A stretch of 64,000 nucleotides of DNA from Beroe forskalii (lineage: Eukaryota; Ctenophora; Nuda; Beroida; Beroidae). Of the stretch, positions 1-11,021 are shown in pieces. The translations under genes and the position numbers were made by a program. The number at the start of each line of letters is the position of its first letter. Positions within the stretch are counted from its first letter, which is position 1. The stretch spans positions 1 through 64,000 of the forward strand of contig WFMF01000171.1 of assembly GCA_011033025.1 (NCBI GenBank), written 5' to 3'. The notes under the pieces are model-generated. The model was not told the origin of the DNA and did not search any database. It worked only from the letters and a program-made list of their open reading frames with translations.

Positions 1-162
1 ATTAAAGAAGCATCCCTCCTTCCTCCTCTCAACCAACCTTTTTTGGTCCCCCACCGCCATTCTCTCAGCCCTTGCTCCCCAACAGTTCAATCTCTTTCTA
101 ATTTTCCCCCAAAAACCATCCATAAACCCCACGAGGTACGACCCAGATAACTTAAAGTTGCC

Positions 163-720
163 ATGGCACAGCTATTCTGGATCAGAGGACATTATGGCAT
201 CCATGGCAACGAAAGAGCAGATAAATTAGCCAAAGAAGCCACAATTTCAGGAACACCACTTGCACTCCCCCTACCTTACAGCGCGCTTACCTCCGCGCTT
301 TCTAGCAACATGATGAAGTCAAGGACAGATGCATTGAACGACAATCCTTCCACCAACCCCCTCGTGAGCTACCTGGCACATTATGCCCAAAGCGAATTTT
401 CTAACTATTTTGCATCATTGAGTCGAAGGAACTTACGTATTCTAACGTCATTTTTGGACAATAGAGCACCGCTAAGAGACTTCTTACATAAAATAGGCCT
501 TTCCCCTGACCCGTTCTGTGATCTCTGTGAGGAAGCTCACCAGAATAACGAACACATATTGAGCTTTTGCCCAGCTCTGAGTCAGTTGAGACTCAATATC
601 CTCGGCGTTTTCACCCTCACAGACAGTACCACTCCACCCCACCCCAAGATTCTACTAGAATTTCTTCTCTCGTCTCAGATTTATGATTCTCTTTCGTTAG
701 AACAAGTTCACGAACAGTAA
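163..720 (+). mobile_element. Truncated LINE ORF2 tail: RNase H end plus Cys/His-rich C-terminus
   Basis: An open frame of 185 codons starts inside an RNase H domain: WIRGHYGIHGNERADKLAK is the last RNase H block, with the His and Asp typical of non-LTR elements that carry RNase H. It continues through an arginine-rich helix region to a Cys/His cluster (CDLCEEAHQNNEHILSFC), the usual end of ORF2 in I/R1/Jockey-type LINEs. An in-frame stop lies just upstream of the first Met, and no reverse transcriptase is visible in the 160 bases before it, so this is a 5'-truncated or decayed copy, or its body lies beyond the window edge. It differs clearly from the intact LINE at 41-46 kb, although both share the RNase H plus zinc-like tail layout. 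Confidence 0.75.
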
Positions 721-1767
721 TTTTAAGGCTATTTTTGGTGCATTTGCGTGCCGCGTGTGACTAGTCTGACGCTCCTCATTATCCTCTCATTCTCGATGAA
801 GTGCGTAAGTTGCCTTCTGAGCTATAGTTTTGAAGCTCAAAAAGCTTTCAGTCACAATAACTTCACCTTTGGTTTACCATCTACCTTGTAACCATAGGGA
901 GCCGTCACGTGTTATATCACCGCATTTGACCTTTAAACCACTACCACGTATCATTGTATCCCGCTTCCTTCTCATTAGCAAAGCGCTATCTTTCTTTTAT
1001 CCTAGTTCTCCTTATCGAGTCTGACTAGTCACATCAGGCATTTTTATCACGTTAGTACAGTAGATAAAGGTTCCTAGCCATTATTTCTAATATTTCACCC
1101 GTTGTTATACTTTATCACTATTACCTCTCTTTTCTTTTACTCATTATTTTTGGATTTATATTATTTAAGTTTTGTATCATAAAGCGTGCACGTGGATCGA
1201 CTGATGAATACGCGTAAAATTTTCAACCTTCAAAAATTTCTCGTCTGATAAGTTATTTCGTGAGCAGTATTACGTTTGTCTTTATCCGTCGTTGCACGTT
1301 TGCACACATGGCCTCGGGTTAACTGATTCTTATCTGTTCCCGAACCCCTTTTTCATATTTTCAACATAACTCTTATCATTATAATCCTTTTTTCTTGCTC
1401 TAAAAGTAAGTACTTTTGTTTTCTTGCGTTTCTCCACTTACTATAACAAACAACGGAAGCCCACAACTCCTTCAAAAATCCTTTCCTTAACACTCACCCC
1501 AAATCCCAATGGTCTTTGAATTTATCATTTCCCACCATATTTCCCCTATACTTTAGTGCCCATATGCTATCTAGCACCTAGCTCGTTCGTTTCTGTTGTA
1601 CTCGTTTCTTTCATTGATCAATGATCACACAAAACAAGAGTCAGAGGAGATTACAAAGAAAAGCAAAGTCCCTAATACAAGAACAATACATTGGATAATG
1701 GATGAGTACCCTATCATTTTATTATTCTTTTACACTGTATTATTCCATTTCTAGTCTCTTTTTTTAA
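721..1767. other. AT-rich non-coding stretch after the LINE tail
   Basis: No supportable exon, RNA gene or inverted repeat was found. The sequence is AT-rich and pyrimidine-biased. The first few hundred bases may be the 3' untranslated part of the LINE remnant, but no poly(A) tail or target-site duplication marks its end. Confidence 0.4.
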
Positions 1768-1960
1768 ATATTTTATTTTATTTTATTTTATTTTATTTTA
1801 TTTTATTTTATTTTATTTTATTTTATTTTATTTTATTTTATTTTATTTTATTTTATTTTATTTTATTTTATTTTATTTTATTTTATTTTATTTTATTTTA
1901 TTTTATTTTATTTTATTTTATTTTATTTTATTTTATTTTATTTTATTTTATTTTATTTAT
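1768..1960. repeat. (ATTTT)n microsatellite, about 190 bp
   Basis: An almost perfect run of the pentamer ATTTT, close to 38 copies, is bounded by T-rich sequence. The lack of interruptions suggests it is young or actively changing in length. Confidence 0.97.
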
Positions 1961-2639
1961 AATTTTTTTTTAAACTTATTATTCATTCTTAATTATGTAC
2001 CGGGAATCCATTTGCTGCGAGGGGGTCACCGTCCTTGTCAGGACGGAAATAATCACTATTCTTCGAGTACAGCTAAAATTAATTCGGGAAGGGTTAGCAG
2101 AGATTGAGATTCATCTAATTTGTGCCCCTCTATGGCTATTGCGACGTGCGTGATTCTAAAGATAAGATCTAGATTGCACGCTATTGCCTAACTCTTTAAC
2201 TACAGCAACCCAGCCTTAATTTTTAATCATTATATCACTTATAACATAACTGTGTACAACTAAATTTGAGGATGGTTTCAGATGACATGTACAACGAATG
2301 GTAACGAATCAACTTCTTCCTACTTTCCTGTTAACATACCAGTTTTCTTCTACATTCAGCGTATCCACTTTTGCCACTAGGTGCCGTAACATCCAGCTTT
2401 AATAACTGTCGACTAGTTATGTCCACTCCTTTCTTAATTCAGACTTTCATGACTGGTGCACTAGCTCACACAAGCTCTTCTATTCTATTTACTTATTTAG
2501 GAATACAATATAACTAAAGAAGTGCCCTTCATACCAGACAGTATCAATCATCTATTTACGTATTTTTCATGTCCGAATAACAAATCTATTCATAAGCGTA
2601 CGGGGATATCTTCGTTCATTTTAATCCCTAGTACAATCT
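1961..2639. other. Non-coding stretch, nothing recognised
   Basis: AT-rich sequence with stops in all frames. I see no exon with matching splice sites and no clear repeat. Confidence 0.35.
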
Positions 2640-3720
2640 TCCCGGTAACGGACGAACTAGCGCAACTTCTTTTCTCGACTAGCTAGGTGTATTTTTATTT
2701 GCCAGTCATATTCATCTTCGGCCTCATGATTATTGCATCGACACAGCATTATATCTCATGGCTAGTTACACTAAAAGTATTTTTTCATGGTGTGCAAGGG
2801 GCGCATTGGTGCTATAAATATATATATATTCTAAACGTCGACTTGTTTTGCCCATTCTTATTTCACAATTATTGATGAGAAGTATCCATTTCGGCCACAT
2901 CGATGAGCATGTAACACATAGGCGCGGTATTCATCTGCATCTCACTTAGTTGTTCATTATTCTGTTCCAATCCTCTCCTGGTGGGCACTAGGCACATAGA
3001 TGTAGCTTATTCTTACCGTTGACTAGCTCAGCCCTTCTCCCTTTTACAATCGCCCTCACGACTAGCAGTACTTTCCAATCGACTAGCCAAGCCAATTACA
3101 AATATTTCAACTAGATTACCTCATCGACGCAACACTATATCTCATGGCTCGCTACGTTTAAAGTATCTTTTATCAACTTTTTAGGTGCACTGACACAGTA
3201 TCTTAACATGACTACTTATGGCAATCATTCTTACCTTTACCTTAATAAGAATACTTTTCACGATGGGCACATCGGTGCAGTACTTCTTTTCGGCAGACTA
3301 CTTTTAATTTTCTCTTTAACATTCTTCCACTCTAATGATTATGGGCGTACGGGTAATTCAGTAGGGAACTGGTATGGTATTTTACCTCGAATAGCTCTGT
3401 CATTCATAATACTCCTTATGATGGAGATTTATGCAGGTGTAGCCTTTTTCCCGACTAGTTTTGCCAACTTATCTTCAACTAGCATTGCTTATCAATCTGT
3501 ACCGACACTCTTCATGATGGGCGCAATAGCGCAGTATTTCATTGATTAATTATATTGGGTATTTATAGCGTTTTTTTTTTTCAGCATCTTCATGATAAAG
3601 ATATGCAGGGGTTGCATTGGTGTTGATATTCTAAACATCGACAAGCTTTACCTACTTATCTTTTCAATCGACCAGCTAAGTCAAATTGGTAGTATTTTCC
3701 AATTAATTCAGAAGATTATT
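2640..3720. repeat. Decayed tandem or interspersed repeat zone
   Basis: Similar phrases recur at irregular spacing: ATATCTCATGGCT near 2752 and 3137; GCATTGGTG followed by ATTCTAAACRTCGAC near 2803-2840 and 3615-3640; and several GACTAG and GATGGGCGCA-like motifs. This looks like old tandem units that have diverged. The 113-codon open frame at 3208-3549 is composed of this material and is probably not a gene. The unit length cannot be fixed by eye. Confidence 0.45.
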
Positions 3721-5639
3721 CGGAAAACACTTCGAAATTATAATAACAACACGACAGACACTATACTGGTAGTCTCCCATGGATGTGCCTGAACATGAAT
3801 GACGAATGGGCACCCATAGTAGCTTGAGAAAATATGCTACGGTCGGTCTTGGAATGAAACAAAAAACAACGAACGACCAGATTGATTCTTTTAGACATCT
3901 CAGTTGACAATTGAAGCCTCGAAGAAGAGAAATCGCACTGATTGCTAAGACTACCAGTTTCAACGAGTATACCAAGAAATTAAGGAAATACAGTGAAAAA
4001 AAAAACACATAAATCAAAAACACAAACACAGCTTTGGTTGAATCTGCTATTATCTGAGCTTTTGCATGCCGTTCTTCCTACTATATAGCTACGTCAAGTA
4101 CCTATTTCTTCTAGAATTCTCATAATACCCTAGATCTCTCATAAGTTCACGGCCCATCCTGAAATAGATAGAAGTAGTAGAGGTTTATTTAGATTATGCC
4201 TTGGACTTATGGCTTTCTTTTATAACACCACCAAAACCGTTGGACTATCACTTAATAAATGCCTTTTTATGCTGGTTTTTCCTAGTACTGGTATGTTAAC
4301 AGCTTCCTCTTTGACCAGGAACCATTTCTCTTGTCCCAGCTTCATCGTAATCAGAGACTGTCTGCCAGCTCTAGAGAGTGTGGCGACTCTCCAGGTAAGT
4401 GGTACTCCTTTCCGCATTGGATAACTCTCCTAAAATTCAACACAATGGGCGCAAAGACGCAAGAAAAGGGAAAGGGAAAGCATGCAATTGGTGAAATTCC
4501 TGCTGACTGGGGAAATACATTTAGATGTAATGGGCGCTAAGACGCTAACTGGATTGTTTTAGAACATACTTATAAACCAGCAAACTCACTTCAATAGATA
4601 CCTAAGTTATTAAAAAAAAAAAAGTTCAATTGAGGAAATAAAGGGGGAAATAAATTGGGAAACAAAAGGGGGTACAAAGATTGTCCGACGTCATCTGACC
4701 CCCCCGCGGGAATCAGACAACATCTGTCAATAAAAAGGAGAGTATTCCATAACTAAGCCCATTGCCAAATTATCCCAATTTAAGAACGGGATTTACTCGG
4801 CGAGTCTTGGCTAGCTCAACCAAAAAAAAAAAAAAAAAAAAAAGGTATGGCCTAGCAACCATGGTGACCGGCCCGGCAAAATAAAGACACGATATCTTAC
4901 CTTAACAGCACATTTGAGGCCTGGAAACGCTATGTTCCCTCATGAAACATATTTTGCCCTCATCGTTGCCTCTCGACTGGGAATGGTGCTTATACTCAAA
5001 TTATTGTCAAATTACTATCAACGTACATGATATTATCATAATGTATCTCATCTTCAGGCTGAAATTGTGGCTATTTTCACCTTCGAATCGGGCAGTTAAC
5101 GTTGGCTCGGTTGATTTAAAGGCCATAAAAGCATTTACTTACGCGATTACGAGTTAAAACAGGAACTACAACTTTATAAAAATTCAAGTTACTTCTTACT
5201 ACTGGAATCGTATAAATGGCCGGTTATAATGGCTCGAAGATTGGAAGGCAATTTTTGGTTTTGGTTGGATGAAAAAGGTCGGCTTAATTCAAAACGTACA
5301 AATCAATCATCTAAGACAATTGAAAACTCATGAGGCAACTAACAATGATTATGAACTAGTCAAACTAATTGATGTAAATCGCTTCAATGAGATAGTAAAT
5401 GACTCACGGTTTTGTGTAACGTTCATGGGAGGAAGTTGCACATGTTCACGCGCGCGCGACGCGCGCATTTGGAGTGCCGAAATTTGCGGCGCGGCTTGTC
5501 CCATGTCGCGTAAAACATGTCCTGTTGAGTTTTGACACGTGATCAATTACTGCAAAAGGCAGCTTGGAATGCGCATGTTTTACTTTAGAGCAAAGTGTCC
5601 TTTTCTGTGTTATTCTTAGCTGGGATTAACTTGTTCCAG
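3721..5639. other. Region upstream of the visible MUS81 exons; no confident exon
   Basis: MUS81 proteins normally begin with a helix-hairpin-helix domain, whose exon should lie here or further left, but I could not find it. There is an A-tract of about 22 bases near 4820-4842, a short imperfect palindrome of the GTCAGACGTTGTC type near 4681-4730, and a GC-rich CG-alternating patch near 5446-5500 that resembles the dispersed GC islands elsewhere in the window. A GTAAGT-like donor at 4396 follows an open stretch, but its partner exon is unclear. Confidence 0.4.
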
Positions 5640-8600
5640 GAGTTACCAACAGTGCAGGAACAGTGTAAAAGGCAAGTCAAGAAGAAACGAAAACAGGATA
5701 CAGCAGCCAAAGGTGATTTCAGTTATTTACTGGAAAATATCAAATTAAATACATTTTGCGAAGTATAAACAACTTAATAGTAATACTGTTCCTTCAATTA
5801 GTTTATTCATCAGATGAGAAGATTGTTAAACGAAGAGCCCCCAAGCAAGATCCGCCAAAGAATGCTACAAGTAACGCCTCAAAGACGTCTCCAGATTCTG
5901 TCCAAAAGGATGCTGTCCCTAAGACTGCTGCCCTAAAGACTGCTGCTCCTAAGACTGCTGCCCTAAAGACTGCTGCTCCTAAGACTGCTGCAATGAATGT
6001 CGCGGACATGGTGATATCTGATGGAAGACATTGTGTCGCGAAAAAAGGTAATTTTAAGGACTTAAATTCCCCTGTTTCGTTTTCTTGCTATTAGAATGGT
6101 CATCCTTATTTTCTAGACTCCTTTGAAAACATTTTTTCTTCAGATCAGCCTATAAGCATTGACGTTTCTTCGTCAGACGAGGATCTTCCTCTTATTTTGG
6201 ATAATCGTGTTGCTAGCAAGTCTTCTACAGATGCTGCTATGGATACTGGTTTAACCAGAGGTTCTGGTCTTACTATGGGTACTAGTGTTGCTATGGATAT
6301 TATTGGTACCATGGATACCATTCTTGCTATGGATACCGGTGTTGCTTTGGATACTGGTGAAATAAGAGGTTCTAGTGTTGCTTTGGGTGCTCTTGGTACC
6401 GTGAATACTGGTGTTGCTAAAGACGGGATCTGGAGGTATTGCTATGTTGACAGTCAGAACAGAAACACTCTGCTCAGAGGGCAGGCTGCCATTTTGGAAT
6501 CCCTCGATCTCACTGGTTTGTCTCGTGTGTAGTCCTAAGGATAATTTAAAATTCGTAAGAACCAGATCTGTATAATCACTAATCAGGTTTTAAAGTTTAA
6601 AATCAGTTTTATTTCACACGCTACATCATATTTTATTTTTTGCTTATTTTCACCTTTACAGGTTTGTGGCTGAAAGCCAAAGCACACCGTAACTCCCTGA
6701 AGAAGACTGATAAGCTCTATATCGATGGAGATGTATGTGAAGGGGAACCACATTTGCAGTTTGTGTACATTGAAATCAGTCACTGTGACCTGAGAGCACC
6801 TGGCTTACCAGTATTTAGCAGCAAATCAGTGAATGGCAATCAGTACACAGCTTACGACAGTGTACCAGTTCCAATCAGCAAACCAGATTCTACCAGTGTA
6901 TCTGTTCCTGATAACTCGAGAGTACTTGACAGCAAACCCACAAGTCTTACAAAACAATCATTACTGGCCGGAAAACGTTCAGGTACCTGATATTATAATC
7001 GTTTGGTAATTCGGAACTAACATGGCATGCTCACATAATATGATTGGGGCTTAAAAACACACTTATTAACCCCTATCGTCACTAACAAAACACCGATTTT
7101 TGCAGGGAAACTACCCGACATATCCGACTCCGAAGACGAGGATTGCATCGCCATAATCGCCGAATCGAAGCCAGGGAACACCAAGCCAAGCACCTTCAAG
7201 CCAAGAGACATCGAACCAAGTAACACTAGATCAGACTCAGTCGAATCAAGTAGCGCCAAAGCCAAATCAAGCAACATCCTCGAATCGCGGAACGTTGCGT
7301 CCAGTAACTCAGATGTGGTGTTGAGAGGGGGACGTGTTGAGACCAGTGACAGTGGTAAACGTGGGACTGTGCTGTTCACGCTGCAACCCAATACCTACAA
7401 GTAAGTTTCCCATGTGTTATGCAAAGTGGTTGTATAAATCAATTTCTCGCGCGGGTTATAATGAAACAAAACTTCACAGAAGTAAGCGCTTCGCTCAGTG
7501 TTGGGCTAACAAGTGCAGCAACTCAAGGATTGAGAAGTTAAGTCTACATGGTATAATCGGGGCAGCTGACACACAAGGAGAATCATCCGAGCTTCATTGA
7601 GCATTGCATATTGTGACATTGTCTATCCCATATAATCTCGATATTAAACCGTTGAATTCTAAATATTGCTAGTCCAATGCCATCAACTGCGTCTTTGGCG
7701 GCGATGATATTAACGAAATCTATACTACCAATTAATAAGACTCCAAGTACCAACAATGAAAAGTTTAACTTTAACCCACCTTTTCCAATATGTCTCAGTG
7801 GTATTCTTCATATGTCCTTATCCCAATCAAATCTAAATCGCGACCACAAATCCGCTATTGTCTAACATCATCTTACATCATCTCATCCCCTCAGAGTGGT
7901 GCTCTGTGTAGATAACGCTGAAGTCAACTCTAAGAAGCAGCAATCCCTCCTGCAGGAACTTACCAGGAACTCAGTGGACCACCATGTCAGAAAGTTGCAG
8001 GTATTCCAAAATGCCAAAACTATAGTCCACTTTCAGGTTCTTCACAATAAATTGCGTCCTTGAATAAGGTGTCCCAAACTGAAATCTTGGCAGTTGAAAA
8101 TGATATCATGGCTGTATTGACTTTAGACTCGCCAATGATTATCGCTAAATCGCGTTTGATTCTCCTTCCTAACTTAGAAACCCTTGACAGATAGGAGACT
8201 TCCTGTGGGTAGCACAAGATAGCACAGGGAGGGAGCTGGTCTCACACTACTCTCCTCAGATTATACCATATTAGGAATAATACCCCTCAGATTATGCCAT
8301 ATTAGGAATAATACCACCTCAGATAGGAGACTTCCTGTGGGTAGCACAAGATAACACTGGGAGGGAGTTGGTATGTGACGTCATCATTGAGAGGAAGAGG
8401 ATGGATGACTTGGCGCAGAGCATCACCGGAGGCAGGTAGGATGAACCTTGGATTGTACTAGAAGTCTTAGCTCATTCCAGATCATCGGATTCCATGTCAC
8501 CCGTTTCAATTGGATCACATGACACTTCTAGACTATGTAACGTGCAAATCTCCACTCGAACCGGTTGGCAAGGCTGATAACGGACTATTTTTTATTGTTC

Positions 8601-9696
8601 TTCCTTCATCTGTACCCTAAATCACCACTCTATTTTAATTTGGTGTTACTCTCAAACCCTAGGTTTACAGAACAAAAGCTGCGTTTGAAGAACTGCTGGA
8701 GTCAAGAAAAGGATATATCTGGTGGAGACCAAAGCCAAGTACGTCAGTCTGCCTGAGGCTTCTCTGAATCAAGCCATTGTTAACACCCAGGTTAGCATGA
8801 AAAACCCAATGATCATGAATGCAGATCCTCGTGTTTGAAGCATATCAAATTCTATGTACATACGACGAATTGGCGATTTGTAGGTCAATGTTGAAACTCT
8901 ACAAACATCTCTTTTCAAAGAACAAAAATCCTCATCTTTAATAACAGGTCATTGATGGGTTCTCAATCAAGAAGACCACGGACATTAAGGAAACTGCTGC
9001 GTTTCTTACCCTCCTCACTACCTCCCTGCAGACTAAATACAGAGGTTGGCAGAAATGGAAAATTATTTTTATCTTAATTCCTAAGTTTGACCCAAACAAG
9101 CCTGAAGCCACCATCTAACCGAAGTAAAAGGCATCTGAAAGCCCCACCCCTAAACCATCCTCCAGGTTTAGAGATTGCCGGTGTTGAGGAGCCCACCCTC
9201 ACCACCTCCACAGACCTCCTTACATTCGAGTCTTTCTCTGAACACAGTGTGAAGAACAGAGTTCTGTCAGCTAGGGAGGTGTTCATCAAGCAACTCAGCA
9301 GGATCCCTAAAGTCAGCCAAGACAAGGCTGAGGCTATCACTCAGGTCAGTTGAAGGGTTCTTAAAACAGGCTCTTATTAACGATAAAATTTGCAACAAAT
9401 TCAGAGTTGTATTTTGTCATGAGCAGTTTATTTTATCCTCACTCAATCGTAGATTAACCTCGTATGACATAGCTCTTTCTCAAGTTTACCCTGCCCTATT
9501 CCAGCTCTCTTTTAGAGTTTACCCTGTTCTCTTTCAGATCTACCCCACCCCACACTCTCTACTACAAGCCTTAGACTCCCGCACTGACAAGACTAGCATT
9601 GTAGCTGACATTGTCTTTGGAGCGAGTAAGAGGAAGATAGGTAAAGCTGCCAGTAAGATGGTGGCTGGACTCTTCTCAGAAGAACCTCTCCGCTAG
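5640..9696 (+). CDS. MUS81: Crossover junction endonuclease MUS81 (multi-exon; N-terminus not found)
   Basis: MUS81 is the catalytic subunit of the MUS81-EME1 nuclease, which cuts 3'-flaps, stalled forks and nicked Holliday junctions in the nucleus. Exons that join in phase: 5640-5712, 5814-6047, 6144-6515, 6662-6982, 7106-7400, 7895-8000, 8323-8435, 8663-8790, 8948-9044, 9166-9344, 9538-9696. The last six give the ERCC4-type nuclease fold, starting YKVVLCVDN and GDFLWVAQD, with the metal-binding signature [10 protein letters not shown], then [20 protein letters not shown], followed by the C-terminal HhH region ([21 protein letters not shown]). The upstream exons form a long, Ser/Thr/Lys-rich linker with KTAA repeats and two acidic, SUMO-interaction-like patches ([27 protein letters not shown]). 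Exon 8663-8790 carries one extra base near 8697, between RLKNC and GVKKRIYL. It breaks the frame and is either an assembly error or a lesion. The usual N-terminal HhH exon is not visible. Confidence 0.9.
5924..5993 (+). repeat. In-frame 30-bp tandem repeat within MUS81 linker exon
   Basis: Two full 30-bp copies and a partial one encode alternating KTAAL and KTAAP units in the Lys/Ala-rich linker of MUS81. The length keeps the reading frame, so copy-number change would be tolerated. Confidence 0.8.
8191..8241 (+). repeat. Duplicated fragment of MUS81 exon (pseudo-exon with its acceptor)
   Basis: About 51 bp copies the start of the MUS81 exon at 8323, including the preceding CAG acceptor and the codons for GDFLWVAQD, with about three mismatches. 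The copy runs into a stop soon after and lacks the ERKR part. It lies 132 bp upstream of the true exon, inside intron 7895-8000/8323. It is a tandem exon-fragment duplication, or two haplotypes joined by the assembler. Confidence 0.8.
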
Positions 9697-9699
9697 CAG

Positions 9700-9826
9700 A
9701 GATGAGATGAGAAGTACGTACGGTACGTATTTTGAGGGAACGTTGTACGTTACGTACTTTAAAGAAACGTTGTACGGTGCGTACTTTAAGTTTAAAGAAA
9801 CGTTGTACGGTACGTAATGTTACTCT
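9700..9826. repeat. Tandem GTACGTACTTTAAAGAAACGTT repeats in the MUS81 3' region
   Basis: Three to four imperfect copies of a roughly 35-45-bp unit containing GAAACGTTGTACG and GTACGTA begin just after the MUS81 stop. They probably fall in the 3' untranslated region. The cores are self-complementary (GTACGTAC, AACGTT). Confidence 0.75.
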
Positions 9827-10891
9827 TGCAATAGTATGGGTAGAAAGCAAATAATCAGTAGGGGAAGCAAATTAGAACTAGAAGTAATCAGAAGCAAATG
9901 ATTATTATTTTAGGCGGTTGAATTTTCCATCAATTCATCATTACCTAGGTTCATCTTGAAGACTTCATGTTGTTTTTAGTGGCCTATTCTTTGCGTGTGA
10001 CCCACATGGAATGTAAAACATTTTTAGTTTTTATATTGTATGCTATAAATTTAGCTATTTGAATTACAGTTAATTATAAAATTACACTTTGTATACACTT
10101 TACTTGTATTGTTCTCAAGGTATATTGTGTTGCTTTCTTCTTTAGCAACTTCGAGGTTTTCTGTGCTCACGTTTTATTCACAGTTTTATTCTATGTGAGA
10201 TAAGTTTACGCTAAAACGTTTTCATAGTTTTATTCATGCTTTCATTGGTTTAACTTTATTGAGCAATTGTTTTCGACGATTATATTTGACTTGAATTTCT
10301 AAATTTTTATTTGACCAGACTTTTATATATTAGTTGAAATCTTAAAGTTGAAATAATCTTTATCGTTCAAGTGACAGTGACACCGAATCTTGATCTTTGT
10401 GACGGTTTGTTTTAAAGTATATTGAATATGACCATGATGTTATTGTAATTTGAATTTTAGTATCGGTTTAAGAAATGTTACCACTGTGATTCATTTAATT
10501 CTAGTCCCTCACTTATAAAACTGTAAGTGGTAGTGGAAGGGCCGCATAATCTTAGACTTATGTTCTTAGAAATGGCACTAGCACTTCTAGAAGGGGGCAC
10601 ACCACCCAGGAAAGGGGGCGTAATTTCCACATGAGCGGCTCCTCCTAACACTGCTCCTTTATAATATCATGTTACTTGATGACGTCACTTGTATACACAG
10701 GATCCTATTACAGCCCCCTAACATCTGTTAAGTGTTACATGTTGGTGTTTCATGGTGTCGTTTTGAGACCGTTTAAAGTTGAACCTTTCGGTTATTCGGT
10801 GTCAATTTTTATTTGTTCCTATTCGAATTAACTTGAATATGATTTCTGCTTTATCGGTTATTTCCCCCGCATATTATTTTAACCCACAGCA
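9827..10891. other. Intergenic region between MUS81 and the LPGAT1-like gene
   Basis: AT-rich sequence without a supportable exon. A perfect TGACGTCA cyclic-AMP-response octamer lies at 10680-10687, about 340 bp upstream of the LPGAT1-like start codon, and could belong to that promoter. Confidence 0.4.
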
Positions 10892-10956
10892 AAGCTTAGC
10901 TTGACCAATCAGCGTGCAGTACTAGACAATTCCTGTGCTGTGATTGGTCGAAGCTT
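10892..10956. promoter_or_regulatory. Paired inverted CCAAT boxes upstream of LPGAT1-like gene
   Basis: GACCAATCAG (CCAAT at 10905-10909) and its inverted partner TGATTGGTCG (ATTGG at 10943-10947) sit 75-120 bp before the start codon at 11022. They are embedded in a larger imperfect palindrome whose arms begin AAGCTT. Paired CCAAT boxes are typical binding sites of NF-Y near animal transcription starts. No TATA box was seen. Confidence 0.55.
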
Positions 10957-11021
10957 ATCACTCTGAGGGTAAACTGGCAAGCTGCCAACACTTCACTAAT
11001 CTACCTCTCTTATCTGAGGAA

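Noticed and set aside
3208-3549. A 113-codon hydrophobic open frame
   Set aside because: It lies wholly inside decayed repeats, has no family resemblance and no splice or promoter context.
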